From positions 1 through 64,000 of the forward strand of contig JAFJTR010000125.1 of the NCBI GenBank assembly GCA_022559985.1: a stretch of 64,000 nt of DNA, written 5' to 3'. Every line of letters begins with the position of its first letter. Position 1 is the first letter of the stretch. The position numbers and the translations under genes were made by a program. This document shows, piece after piece, positions 1 to 11,132 of the stretch. The notes beneath the pieces were generated by a model, which worked only from the letters and a program-made list of their open reading frames with translations, made no database searches and had not been told where the DNA came from. The DNA is from Parastagonospora avenae f. sp. tritici 18332-5 (Eukaryota; Ascomycota; Dothideomycetes; Pleosporales; Phaeosphaeriaceae).

Positions 1-41
1 ACTATATACTCCTGCACTAGCCCCTAAGGCGCGTGCAGAGG

Positions 42-60
42 CTGATCATGTGATGATCAG
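42..60. repeat. Perfect 8-bp inverted repeat with 3-bp spacer
   Basis: CTGATCAT, then GTG, then ATGATCAG: the two 8-bp arms are exact reverse complements. This is seen directly. A dimeric transcription-factor site is one possible role, but nothing else supports it. Confidence 0.7.
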
Positions 61-105
61 GTGACTCGTACGATCACTCCAAATATTGGTATGAACACTC
101 GGTCC

Positions 106-143
106 CTTTTCCCGAAACTCTGGCACAAATATTTCATGTGTTG
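106..143 (+). repeat. Diverged repeat motif, copy 1
   Basis: This stretch begins CTTTTCCCGAAACTC and continues to TTTCATGTGTTG. A related stretch lies at 717-754 (CTTTTCCGAAATTC ... CTTCATGTG) and a looser one at 24034-24074 (CCGAAACT ... TTTCTCATGT). Several differences between copies 1 and 2 are C/T or G/A. Alignment was by eye, so common descent is a hypothesis. Confidence 0.35.
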
Positions 144-655
144 CGCGTCTTCTGTAAACAACAATCGATCTACCCATAATAAGCTCTTGAAAATGAAGAC
201 CGGTGGGTACATTTTCTGTCTGTCGCGAGTGGAAAGACTCATGCATGCGTTGTATGTCATGTGCGAGAAATGGGTGTGTAATGCAATACCACACACAAAC
301 ACTGTGGGAAGGTAAGTATGAGCTTTGCTTGGTGTAAAAAAAGCCCCCATTTATCTCTCATTCTTTCTCCGCCACATCACTGGAGGCAACTCGTCCCAAA
401 AAAAAACAGATACGCCACGGTGATGTCTGCTGTGTCGTCATCCAAAAATCACACCACCAATCGCTATGTCGGGTACGGAGTGACAGCCAGGACAGCGAGT
501 ACAGTCTGTCGAAATCAACTCAGAGATCTCCTATGACTGAAGTGCTCGCCTATATCCTCATGAAACATTGCAAAGTTTTCGAGCCATGAAATGCCCAGAA
601 AAAGCCCGTTCAAATGAGTCGCCACACGTGCTTTTCGCGCCAAGCGCACTCAGCA

Positions 656-663
656 TATATAAA
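656..663 (+). promoter_or_regulatory. TATA box TATATAAA
   Basis: A consensus TATA box lies about 25 bp downstream of a CACGTG core and about 55 bp upstream of repeat copy 2 at 717. No convincing ATG-initiated gene follows; the 90-codon open frame from about 714 has no ATG at its start. Confidence 0.4.
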
Positions 664-716
664 TCCGCTGTCGTTGCTGTTCTATTCTTCTACCATATAT
701 CTGCAATATCATAGTG

Positions 717-754
717 CTTTTCCGAAATTCCAGTACTAAAACTTCATGTGCAGG
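717..754 (+). repeat. Diverged repeat motif, copy 2
   Basis: Related by eye to 106-143. The shared core is CTTTTCC-GAAA-TTC followed by TTCATGTG at the same spacing, and both copies are followed within 50 bp by GTGGGTACA. It sits about 55 bp downstream of a TATA box, as the copy at 24034 also does. Confidence 0.35.
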
Positions 755-2522
755 AGTTTGTGGGTACAAATCTCGTATGAACCACGTGCCTGTTTGGAAG
801 AGATGTTTATCGCACATACGTAATGCTGTATGCGACAACAAAAAAGGCAAGGGCTTCCCTTCAGATGCGAGAAGAATGGATCGTATTTCTGCTTGGGTCA
901 ATATGCAGGAAATGGACTCCAGATTCGTGCATCTACTCGTAAGGATGGGGAATGAAGAAAGAAGGCCAACAGACCTCCACTCATGAGCTTCTCGATATAC
1001 GTATGAGGCATGTTAAATGCGCCTTGCTTACTATCATAACATCGATTTCGAGCGAATCTTCGACAGCTCTAGATTCCTACTAGCCCAATAAGTCTCGAAT
1101 ACAAAGTGTCTCTATACCCCAGGGTCCTCTTACGCAGATCACTACACCTTTCAAAAAGCGTCAATCGAAACAAAGAGCTCAACCGTACATAATTTATGTG
1201 CCAGATGGCTACAATCCTTGCGGGTTTCTCTACATTTTGTTAAAAACTTGGCCACTCAGCTTGCTTTGCGCCTCTGAGAAACGCATCCAGCTACATTTCC
1301 TCTACTCTGGAAGATATTAGAACGATACCTGTAAAGACATGATGTTGGCTGCTAGTACCCTCAGATCAGGCTCCGCAACACAGATTCCAGACCTTGTAAT
1401 AGAGGCTGTGTTTGTGCCGTACTTTCTTTTGGATATAAATTGGAAGCCTTACTATATCCTGTTCAATCTTTCTCTCTTACCAGATCATGTATCTGCACAT
1501 CAACAAGCCAAAAGGCTAGTAAAGTGTATGACTGCGTCGCGTCGAATTGAGGATCAAGACATATAATGGCATTCTCTGTGCTTTCTCAGAAAACCACGAA
1601 GTCCATAGCCATGTCTAGCTTGCGCCGACAACCAAATTTAATCGTCTCATCGGGCTCTGATTGCTCAAGAGTACCGAACTATCTACCAACAGGTTCAAAA
1701 GAATGAGCGTGGAGGCATCATGTCTTTCTGTCGCGTCAAAACTTACTACAAGACCCGACATGTTCTCCTCTGGCGCTCAATTGCAGTCGACCATTGACTG
1801 AATGAAACCTGTCACGTGGTTCGTTCGCGTCCAAAACACCATGAGTTTTGCCGATATGTGACTGGAACATGCATATAAAGACTTTTCTTTTGCCCTTCTC
1901 CGCTCTCCATACAATTCAAGCAATACATGCTTCTTCATGAAAAGGCCGAGTCTATCCCGCGATGACTTTGGTATTTCAAAAAAGCCAAGAACATCTGGAA
2001 TGTTCTGCGCTCTCCCGCGATAAGCGAAGGTGAAAGCCATGCATGGAAAAGTGTGTAGCACTTGTGGAAATGTAGATCTCATGCGTTCCATACGTATGAT
2101 ACTACCAGAGACTGAGCGGAAAACATACATATCTGATTGTACCTGCATCAAAGAGCCAACACGTTGCGCATCTTATAAACTCTTCGCGCTGCAGCCTTCG
2201 AGTCTGCCGAAACCCAGAGGAGTCGATTCTATGCGCAAACGTATCAAATGCGACTTGCTGCTGCTGATATTGAGCCTTCTTGCTCTCCAAAACTTGCGTT
2301 CCTCAAACTCATGCCGCCGTGCCGTGCCCTTTGAAAACCCTCTCAGCACCTGCATGTCTGTTTGTCTGTCTCCAATGCTGCAGCGCGCTCTCACGCGCTT
2401 TCACCTTGTGCTCCACTCTTACTGCCACAACCTTTTACTTCCTATATGTATACCACCTAAATCACAGCTACTTCAACAAATTCAGCACACTTTAAATACG
2501 TGCTGACGGCAACCCCGGTCTA

Positions 2523-2660
2523 AACCGCCTGGCGCAGTGGTCATGATAACCTGAATGGGTTCAACTCACATGACAACCTGTGTAAGGTTTGTGCGTATCC
2601 TTTTTTGCTCCTGCGTTCGAATTGGCGACGGGTCTGAAGGTGGTTTTCGCATTTTTTTTG
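2523..2660 (+). other. Possible Pol III unit (A box, B box, T run), perhaps a tRNA relic
   Basis: TGGCGCAGTGG at 2530-2540 matches the tRNA A-box consensus. GCGTTCGAATTGG around 2614 resembles a B box. A run of eight T follows at about 2653-2660, as in a Pol III terminator. The acceptor candidate AACCGCC (2523-2529) can pair with GGTGGTT at 2639-2645, but the intervening T arm does not fold well (only about three of five stem pairs). An intact tRNA is therefore not supported; a pseudogene, degraded copy or chance arrangement remains open. Confidence 0.25.
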
Positions 2661-2917
2661 CTTTAGGTGTGTGTAGTTTGGGGCAGAGGTGAGAGTGACG
2701 TAGCCTTAAAAAAGGAAGTGCGCAAGCAACAACAAGAGAGAGGTATCGAGAGGAGAAGAGGAAAAGAGAGCACGCGATTGGGTAGGAGAGAACGAGCAAT
2801 GCGCAACAGAGGAGGAGAGAATTTGAGTGGTAGAAAGGCAGACACACCACCGGAGCTGATGTGCACGATTAGGTGCGTCATGCCCGCTCTTGACATTTAA
2901 TTTACCGTTCCTCCAGC

Positions 2918-3604
2918 TTATAATTTGATATCGAAACTCGTACCACATCCGCAACTACTCGTCGCGCCGGGTATACCTGTGATCTTGAACTGACTCCCAA
3001 TCAGCTCCATAGTGTAGTCGACCGTACTGCCATTCAGCAGCTCTAAACTCGACTCATCGACGACTATCTTTTCTCCCTTTTCTCCCTCAAACACCGTATC
3101 TTCTTCTGATGCGGGCTCCTTGCCGAGATCCGTGAGATCCATTAAGTATTGAAAGCCATGACACCCGCCACTTTCGATGCTGACTCGGAGCGCGAGGCTC
3201 GGATTCTTGTCGCCGGATGATATTGCGTATAGCCGATTCGATGCTCGTGGAGATATCGCTATCTGCATAGGCTTTCCTGATGCATCGGTGCGCGGGTTCT
3301 GTACTGCTTGTGCTGGGCGGGCGGCAGATGGGTCTGATGTTGTGGCGAAAGTTCTTCGGGAAGCACGCTGCGAGGCAAGTTGCGGCGTGGTAGCTCTATA
3401 GGTCGAAAAGAGGCTCAGCTCTTGCTTCAAAGCGTTGGGCGCAAGGAAGTCGAGATAAAGTGGGCGCGAAGTGGCGGTAGCGGCCATTCTACTAAATGCT
3501 CTCGATGATTGTTGCAAAGTACGGAGAGATCTTGCGGTGTTCACTGATGATGATCGCCTGGCTAATCGCAGACACCAAGCGCACACATTCGGCGTAGACG
3601 CCAT
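2918..3604 (-). CDS. ISA2: Mitochondrial Fe-S cluster assembly protein, A-type (Isa2/ISCA2)
   Basis: A single-exon frame encodes 228 residues. The C-terminal ~110 residues form a HesB/IscA A-type domain with the three family cysteines: Cys148 in SGGCHGFQY, and Cys218 and Cys220 in SSCGCGTSF. The first ~90 residues are rich in Arg, Ser and Ala and poor in acidic residues, as expected for a mitochondrial targeting sequence. Isa2 works with Isa1 and Iba57 in the matrix to mature [4Fe-4S] proteins such as aconitase. The domain resembles Isa2 more than Isa1 because of the FQY context and the acidic insertion after it. The gene diverges from kynureninase, with 309 bp between the start codons. The ATG at 3604 is the first in frame and keeps the presequence. 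Confidence 0.9.
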   Translation of the reverse strand: MASTPNVCAWCLRLARRSSSVNTARSLRTLQQSSRAFSRMAATATSRPLYLDFLAPNALKQELSLFSTYRATTPQLASQRASRRTFATTSDPSAARPAQAVQNPRTDASGKPMQIAISPRASNRLYAISSGDKNPSLALRVSIESGGCHGFQYLMDLTDLGKEPASEEDTVFEGEKGEKIVVDESSLELLNGSTVDYTMELIGSQFKITGIPGATSSCGCGTSFDIKL

Positions 3605-3913
3605 GGTGTGGTGTGGTGTTGTGAATGTGAAGGTTGGTGGTGTAATAATTACGAGTCTGAGGTCATGGCCGAAAGCTCCGACATGTCACAACGCGACAGC
3701 CTCGAGTTCTAGACCCACCACAAGTCGCTTAGTCAGCCCAAGACCCCGCCTTCGGACGAACTGCCCCACTCGATTTGCCTGAGGCAATCATCCGACGCGT
3801 CTCCGACAAGACCGAAATCCGAAAGTATAAACACGATTATAACTAATCTCTAGGCTTGTGTGCGCCACTTCCGGTGGACTAAATCTTACCAGCTTTCCTG
3901 CAGCCTCGTTGGC
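3605..3913. promoter_or_regulatory. Shared promoter region of ISA2 and kynureninase
   Basis: The two divergent start codons are separated by 309 bp, so both promoters must lie here or overlap the genes. An AT-rich patch at about 3825-3852 is the nearest TATA-like sequence to kynureninase. No further site is called. Confidence 0.5.
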
Positions 3914-5501
3914 ATGTCTCAAACTACGAATTCATACGATGGCTTCGAGGATGCGGATCTGTGCTCAGCCGCGTTCGCGGAGAAGCAAGATGAAAAAGAC
4001 AAGCTCACTAAATTGAGAGACGAGTTCTACATACCTACCAAAGGGGACCTGATAAACAGGAAATATGGCTTTCGGAAACCCGGAAATGATGCCAATGGCA
4101 AAAATAAATCACAAGGACATGATAATGAGAAGTGCATATACTTCTGCGGTAATTCACTCGGTCTACAGCCCACACGGACGAAGATATACGTCAATCGCTA
4201 CTTAGACACCTGGGCTTCAAAAGGCGTGTTTGGGCACTTCACTGAATACGAGGGAGGCCTGCCATCATGGTTACACATCGACGACGCCGTCAAGGAGCAG
4301 ACGTCTAAATTAGTCGGAGCATTGCCTAGTGAAGTGGTAATCATGGAGACGCTGACCGCAAACCTACATTTGCTCATGTCGAGCTTCTACCGACCGACCA
4401 AAGATAGGTGGAAGATTGTCATTGAGGGCAAGGCATTTCCCAGTGACCACGTAAGTCATACCTGAGCGTCTTCGGATCCGCGTCTGACCCAAGCTATAGT
4501 ACGCTGCTCTCTCTCAAATTGCTCATCATGAACTTGACCCTTCAGCGCTCATCACCATTGAACCTCCCTCGTCTTCCGCACCATACTTGTCGAACGAACA
4601 CATTCTCTCTGTAATATCAAAACACGCCGCCACCACTGCGCTCGTCTTACTTCCTGGCATACAATTTTACTCAGGTCAATTCTTCGATATCGAGCTGATA
4701 ACACGGCACTGTCGCGCACTGGGCATCACTGTCGGTTGGGACCTAGCACACGCAGTAGGCAATGTCCCTCTCAAGCTCCACGACTGGAACGTCGACTTTG
4801 CAGCATGGTGCAACTACAAATACATGAACGGCGGCCCCGGTGTCATTGGCGGCGCATTTGTACACGAGAGACATGGCACTGTCGAAGAATCAACACCCAC
4901 AATCACATCAGAAGGCACGAACGGCAAACCAGAGACAAGTTCTGACACAACTCTCACCTACCGCCCCCGTCTCAGCGGCTGGTGGGGCAACGACAAATCC
5001 AGCCGCTTCACAATGGACAACAAATTCGTCCCCATCCCCGGCGCCAGCGGGTATCAACTCAGCAACCCCAGCGCCCTCGACATGACTTCCGTAATGTCGA
5101 GTCTCGACGTCTTCGGCCTCACCACCATGGAAGCCCTACGAGAACGCAGTATTCGGCTGACAGGATACCTCGAAGCGCGACTCTTGCGGTATCCAGGCGG
5201 AGAGCCACCGTATACCATCATCACGCCGACGAATGCGGCTGAGCGCGGCGCGCAGCTGAGTGTGATGCTGAAGCCTAGAATGTTGGATAGCGTGCTGCAT
5301 CATTTGGAGAAAGAGGGCGCTGTGGTGGACGAACGGAAGCCGGATGTGCTTAGGATAGCGCCGGCGCCGTTGTACAACACGTTCCGCGATGTTCATGACT
5401 TCATTGGGATATTCCATGAGGCGTGTGGGAAGGCTCTTGCTAAGCCTGTTGAAGCGCCAAAACATAGTGAGGGCGTTCCTGAGGCGATCAAGGCGACGTA
5501 G
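3914..5501 (+). CDS. BNA5: Kynureninase (L-kynurenine hydrolase)
   Basis: Two exons, 3914-4450 and 4500-5501, joined across a 49-bp GTAAGT..TAG intron, give 512 residues. The splice restores the family sequence AFPSDHYA. The PLP-binding lysine lies at about residue 286 in WCNYKYMNGGPG, and the cofactor Asp and His are in GWDLAHAVGN about 26 residues earlier. The enzyme hydrolyses kynurenine or 3-hydroxykynurenine to (hydroxy)anthranilate and alanine in the tryptophan-to-NAD pathway. Length fits cytosolic fungal kynureninases, which often occur as two paralogues; which one this is cannot be told. An upstream in-frame ATG at 3860 would add 18 residues of unlikely composition, so the ATG at 3914 (MSQTT) was preferred. 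Confidence 0.93.
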
Positions 5502-5727
5502 GTCGCTTGCCAGAGGTTGGACTCGGCCATTTCTATTCGACTTTGAAGCAACAAATATACCCAAGACGACGTAAAGGAGGTGGAGGTAATCGTAATGAAA
5601 GATCGATTCGAGAAGACGCGCATTATATATCCAAGACCATGGCTGCCGATGCAAAAACCCCACGTAACCAACAAAGCAACCATTGTTGCCCATGAACGCC
5701 TCGTACACCCTCTTCGTATCCATAACC

Positions 5728-8700
5728 CTAAGCCTTCAATGCGAAACTAAACAGACTGTCCATCTGCACCCATTGCCTCCCATTCCTCTCTAGCCACTTG
5801 TCCACCACGCCCTTGAGCGTTCCAAAGCGCTCTCGGTTGACTTCTGCCAACACCTTGATCTTCTCCCTACCCTCGCCCTCTGCCTTGACGACATCTTCCT
5901 TTGCCACACGATCGACATCAAACAAGGACTGATAGTAGAGTAGTTGATTCCACACATCCCTCTCTTTGAGCTCATAGTGCATCTTGCCCAGACAATCCTT
6001 TGCCAATCCTTTGGGTCCCAGACATCTTGAGCCATACACACTCATCTGGCGAGTTCGGTTCCCGCATTGTGGGTCGTCGCACATAAGGTAGCCAGCATAA
6101 TAGGACGCAAGGTATTGTCGAATCGACGATTCCAGCTGCGCTACTATGCTGATATTGGGAAGGATGTTCCCGCAATTTGTGTTTGGACATTGAACACCGT
6201 TGTGGCTGACGGTCTGCAATTTCGCCAATGAAGCAGACGGCGCGGTGGCAGAGAGGCCTTGGAAGGGGAATGTGGTCGCGCAGCCATGGCAGCGCAGCCA
6301 GAGCGGCGCACAAGCTTGGAAGCGCACCGAGTCAGGGATCTGAGACTCGAGAGGATGTACTTCGGCGTCTTCTTGTGTGGCGCCTGAGGTGGTGTTGACG
6401 CGGTATTTGGATGTATCGAGGCCGAGACATGCTGCCAGAAGGGTGATATTTGTGCCAGTGATAGGAGCACAGAGACGTTCTACTGGTGGCAGGATCTGCT
6501 TGTGGAGGTAGTAGTCAATGTCGGGCTTCAGTTCACTTCCGGGCTTGAGGACTTCGTCGACTGGGTATGCGTTCTTTGCTGCATTTTCTGCAGATCCCGA
6601 TGCCTCGCCTGTGATAATGAAAGACATCACATCCTTTGCCTTGACGTGCTTGCCCTTCGCTTGCAGCTTGAGAGCTACTTGTACGGAGGGCATCGAATTG
6701 CCATTGGGGTACTCTTTGGGGTTCTTGCCAAGCTGCGTGTAGATGGTGTATTTGCGGGTTGGGATGGCGTATTCTCTCATCTGCTTCGATAGCTCGCGCA
6801 GATGATTGTGGATCTTTTCGACAACAACTTCTGGATCTTCACCACTTAGGAGGAAGTTTAGGAGCTCACTGGATCAATTAGCAACGTCTCTAGGTAGGCT
6901 TGAACACAACTTACGTGGATGTCTCTTTTGAAAGAGCGCAGTACTCTCTGCGCCTCATATCTAGACCCTTGACTTCTAGCTTCTCAATGTACCTGCCATC
7001 AACAGGGACCATGTTAATTGCAGCATACTTCTTCTTCGCATGCAGTAGGATCCGACGGAAAACGTTGTCGATATCGATCTCAAGAAGCCTATAGCTGTCA
7101 TTGACAATCTTCTTGAATTCGTTACCAAGCTTCAGAGCATCCTGAATGTTGTCGACATTTGTGTTGATCATGACGGAGTCAGTATCACCATATATGACGC
7201 GCAACATCTTCTCCTCGGCCATGTCCTTTGTTCGTCGAAGAATCTCTCGACCTTTGTAAGTTGTAAGCATGGCGAGTGGTCGGGCGTAGAAGCGCGACTT
7301 GGTGTAACCCAGACAACCGTACATAGAGTTGGCGGTAAGCTTCAGAGCCAACTGTTTGATATCCCAGGTGGCCAGTTGATCCGTTGTTGCATCCTTGGCC
7401 TTCATGAGCTTCTTCACTTCGCGTCGACGAGAAACGAGAGTGGCAATAAGTCGTGGCAGGATGCCTTGTTCCTGGTTATCGGGAACTTCAGGGACCTTAT
7501 CGTCATCTTCGGATAGATCAGATCGCTCGACAGTCGTAAAGCAGATATTGAACTCCTGGATGATACTGGGGTAAAGAGAGTTGAAGTCCATGACCAGAAT
7601 GAACTTGTCATAGAGGCCTTTCTCGGGCTCGAAAACAAGCCCACCCTTGAACTTGTCCTTCTTCTTCGCGTCTGCGCCTTCCTCTCCCTCGGCAGCCTCT
7701 TCTTCTGCCTTTATCTTGCTCTTTCCCCACTGCTTGTCTGGACAAATGTACTTGTTCTTGTGGAACTCATGTAACAGAATGTACTCGTTCCGCTCAGCGC
7801 GGGTACCACTCAGTGTGCGAGCCCAAGAGTTACCGGCAAGATTCGTCAATACCTTGGTAAGGGGAAGCATCTGTACCTTCATCGAGATGGCAGCGATGAA
7901 ATATGCGTCGGCCTGGCAATGCTTGACATAGTTCAGCAGGCCTTCTTTGGTGGTTGCCCAAGTCTTTAGAGCAGCTTCGTTGTCGAGCTCCTCTCGGCGC
8001 TGGTTGAGTACAAGTTGGCACATTTCCTCCAGACTCCAGGACTGACACTTTGTCATCAAAGACTTTCCGAGGTCGTTGGCCAAATCACAAAGCAATCGAC
8101 CAGATGCCAATTGCTTCTCGGCGAAGAAGCTACCGCCGCCTTTGCCCAAATTCTTTGGCCAATCGCTTCTCTTCACACGTCCAATACGGTGCCAGCCAGG
8201 AGTCTTCTTCTCACGAAGACGGTTCAGCAACACACTGTAATCGACGTCATCCAGACGATGTCCCATTAGCACATCAGGATCGTGGCGTTGAAACATTGCC
8301 ATGAGTAAGCTAAGAAGTTCTTGCTCGGTCTTCACGAGCTTCGTGTTTCCTTTGAGCTTGGCGGCTTCGGCCTGGAAGCCTGTCGGGAATGCAGTCCCAT
8401 TTGGTCGCATGAGCGTGAAGCTCTTGGCTTGCATTTGGTCGATGGGAGTCGTGTCGCTCAATGAGAAGTTGTCGTAGACCATTGCGCTCGCCATCAGAAT
8501 TTCTTGCTTGTTTTCTTCGGCGTTGAACGAGGTGCGCAGCGAGAGACTCATGAGAGTCATTGGGGGAGCGTCCAAGTTGTCCGAGTTGCTCAGTACTGTG
8601 ATATTATTTGGCTTGCTGACCTGGATTTCGAGCTTACACCAGGATGCGTTGTGGATAGCGCCGAAGTCTGCACCATCAATCTTGAGCCAACAAGGACCCA

Positions 8701-10260
8701 TGATGTTCTTCCAGAGCACAAACTGCTCGAAGAGTGAGGTGTTGGTTCCGAAGACATGCGAGAATGTCTCTCCAGTCAGGTCAGATGAAAGTGGCATCTT
8801 GTCGTATCCGTAGAGAAGCTTCATGTAGTCCGCCTCTTTAGGAATGTCAGCTAATTCGAAAGCATACTTTCTTGTGCACGGCTTGATCTTGTGGAGGTTG
8901 ACACGATGCTTGCTCATGATGTTGTCCAACTCATCCGAAACATCGCTGAGGCCGATTTCCTCGTCAGTAGCCACTCCTCTTACATGGCGGTGTTCTCGAG
9001 GCAGGAAGTACAGCTTGCGCATTACATTGTCAACTTTGACGAAGCAACTGGCGTAGGCGCCAGTTGTTCGATCTTTGACCTTGCCGAAGAGGCATAGACT
9101 GCCGTTGATCTCGGTGTAGTCGATCCAGAACATGCGGACGCTGCCGTCTTCCTCGAGAACGTCTTCAGATTTCATCTTTCCGACGCCAGTAGTTTGTGGG
9201 GCCGGGCTGCTCATAACGTTGAGCTTATCTGTCACGTCATTCCACGAGGACGCATTAATTGAAGCTGCGGAAGGTCCTACTGGCGAGGAGCTAGCTGGTG
9301 TCGGGTAGTCTGCCTTCTTGAGTTTGGAGATTGGCCGTTTGCCGGCCATGTTCACGCTCGCAGCGGGTACTCCGAGATGTCCTAAAGGCTGTGCGACCTC
9401 CAATAGGTCGTCATCCTCCTCCTCGACCTTGACGGCTGGCTGCAGCTTCCGCTCCACAGCCTTTGCAACAGGAGACGATTGTAGAGGCGGATCACTCATT
9501 GGCACATCGTCATCAAATGTGGGGAGGCCATCGTCGTCCGCGTATGCGTTTGCTGCTGGAGGTGTATTGGGCATGTATGAATCGGAATCGTCTGTCCGAC
9601 GCTTAGCCACTGCGGGGCGGTTCTCAGATACAGGCGGTGACAGCACGCGTGTCTTTCGTCTTGCTTCAGTTTTGACAGCACGCATACGGGGAGCGGCGCG
9701 GGGGTTTGTGTCGATCTCGCCGAGGAGGTCGTCCATGAAGTCTACGTCGGCAGCGGTGACGGCGGGCTGTTGCTGTAAGTATCTGTGGTATCAACCCTCT
9801 AGTTTTGTGTCGTACCTTCGCCTTGGGAGCTGTTGCGGCATGCTTCGCGCCAAAGTACTTGCTGATGCCGTTGTTGATCTTCTCCTGCTTCTCCTTGTCT
9901 TCTTCCCGCTTTCGTTTCGCTGCACGCATCAGCATTCGTAATGTCAGCTGTAAAACGAGAATACACACCAGCTTTGCCTTTGGCGGGCCGATCTTCCTCT
10001 TCCTCGCTGTCCGTTGCAGCATAACGGTACCGGCCCTGCCCATCGTCCCATTCCTCTCGGCCATCATCGACGTAGCCCTCTCCATTGTCGTCGACAATGA
10101 AGTCGTCCTGGTCCAGTCTGCTTCGTACGATCTTCTTGTAGCCATCTTCGTCAACTTCATCGTACAATTGCTCTTCTTCGGCGACTTCGTATGTGGATAG
10201 GCGCGTCTTTCCAGCAGCGCGCAAAGCTCGGAGCTCTGCTAACTTTGCTGCGCGGGACAT
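5728..10260 (-). CDS. POL1: DNA polymerase alpha catalytic subunit
   Basis: Four exons (10260-9969, 9919-9816, 9772-6915, 6868-5728) give 1464 residues, close to the usual size of Pol1. The N-terminus begins SRAAKLAELRALRAAGK, a polymerase-alpha N-terminal region. The family-B polymerase motifs are intact: A, DFNSLYPSII near residue 860; B, KLTANSMYGCLGY near 944; C, YGDTDS near 992. The C-terminus carries the two cysteine modules that bind zinc and subunit B (RCHGC with CPNTNCG, then MCDDPQCG with SRCLG and KDC). Pol1 with primase starts every Okazaki fragment in the nucleus. It converges with kynureninase (226 bp gap) and diverges from REX2 across a promoter holding an MluI cell-cycle box. 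Confidence 0.96.
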
Positions 10261-10409
10261 GCTGTATTATATGGTAAAGGGGGTATCAACAAGGAATCAA
10301 AGAAGAGAATGTCCGGAGGAGGTGCTGAGATACTATCATGAGGGGATGGTGGGCTGGAGGGACAACAGTGGGATTGTCGTTAATGGCAGGAACAAGACGC
10401 GCTAGTGGG

Positions 10410-10415
10410 ACGCGT
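10410..10415 (-). promoter_or_regulatory. MluI cell-cycle box (ACGCGT) upstream of POL1
   Basis: ACGCGT sits about 150 bp upstream of the POL1 start. On the POL1 strand it reads GAAACGCGT, a match to the MBF-binding consensus AACGCGT. MBF drives S-phase genes including POL1 in yeasts, so the placement is meaningful. It also lies about 100 bp upstream of REX2 on the other side. Confidence 0.65.
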
Positions 10416-10518
10416 TTCGCGACTTCCATGCACAGGCCACCACTTTAACTTGTCGCGCTAACCTAGCTTGTCTGTTCCCCATCTCGGGCGTCATCACTCT
10501 CCTCCTCCGTATATCACC

Positions 10519-11132
10519 ATGGCTTCTGTGTCAAAAGCACCTCTAGTATGGATAGACTGTGAGGTAATTACTTTCGGCTGTTTGGAGGAGTGTTCTAAGG
10601 GTAGCAGATGACCGGTCTCGACACGGAGAATGACACTATCATGTCTCTTGCAGCCTTTGTCACTGATGCCGACATGAATTTGCTCGACGAATCTGGTTAC
10701 GAGGCTGTGATCCATCACAGCAGAGAGCAGCTCGATCGCATGGGCGAATGGTGCACGAGTCATCATGGCGACTCGGGACTAACACAAGCCTGTCTCGATT
10801 CTACCACGACCGCAGGGCAGGCTGCAGAGGGGTTACTGGAGTACATCAAGAAGTACGTGCCGGAACGTCGCACTGGACTTCTGGCTGGCAACTCTGTTCA
10901 TGCCGACAAGTCATTCCTCGTCAAGCAGCCTTACAAGGTGGTCACCGATCATCTGCATTACCGACTTTTGGATGTCAGCAGCATCAAGGAAGCTGCACGA
11001 AGATGGGCACCCAAGGATGTTCTAAAGAAGATCCCAAGGAAGCAAATGCTGCACGAGGCCCGCGCTGACATTCTTGAGAGCATCGAGGAGGCGAGATTCT
11101 ATCGAGAGACATTCTTTTTGAAAACAGAATGA
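10519..11132 (+). CDS. REX2: Oligoribonuclease (3'-5' exoribonuclease, DEDDh family)
   Basis: Exon 1 is only 45 bp (10519-10563); a 44-bp intron follows, then exon 2 at 10608-11132, giving 189 residues. The joined sequence reads LVWIDCEMTGLD, the first exonuclease motif, with the acidic pair D-x-E completed just before the intron. Later motifs are HADKSFL and the final HEARADILESI with the DEDDh His and Asp. The enzyme degrades 2-5 nt RNA oligomers in mitochondria and cytosol. Length matches eukaryotic Rex2/REXO2 without a long presequence. Exon 2 itself begins with ATG, so unspliced RNA or internal initiation would make a form lacking the first catalytic acids. The gene diverges from POL1, 258 bp away. 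Confidence 0.93.

Larger units (their letters stand above)
1..2917. other. Gene-poor stretch at the left edge
   Basis: No recognisable protein gene was found in about 2.9 kb on either strand. Open frames are short and show no family motif. The stretch holds a perfect palindrome at 42-60, canonical TATA boxes at 656-663, 1874-1879 and 2174-2179, CACGTG cores near 630, 784 and 1812, a diverged repeat pair (106-143 and 717-754), Pol III-like boxes at 2523-2660, and a purine-rich tract around 2690-2830. It could be a decayed repeat region or a large regulatory region. Confidence 0.5.

Noticed and set aside
714..986. 90-codon frame after the TATA box at 656
   Set aside because: It begins with GTG, not ATG, and shows no recognisable domain; kept only as part of the repeat observation.
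1777..2151. 124-residue minus-strand frame
   Set aside because: No motif, no promoter at a sensible distance on that strand, and no splice structure.
2030..2506. 158-residue plus-strand frame in the left gap
   Set aside because: It has no family motif, its composition looks like translated noncoding DNA, and it overlaps other frames of similar length on both strands.
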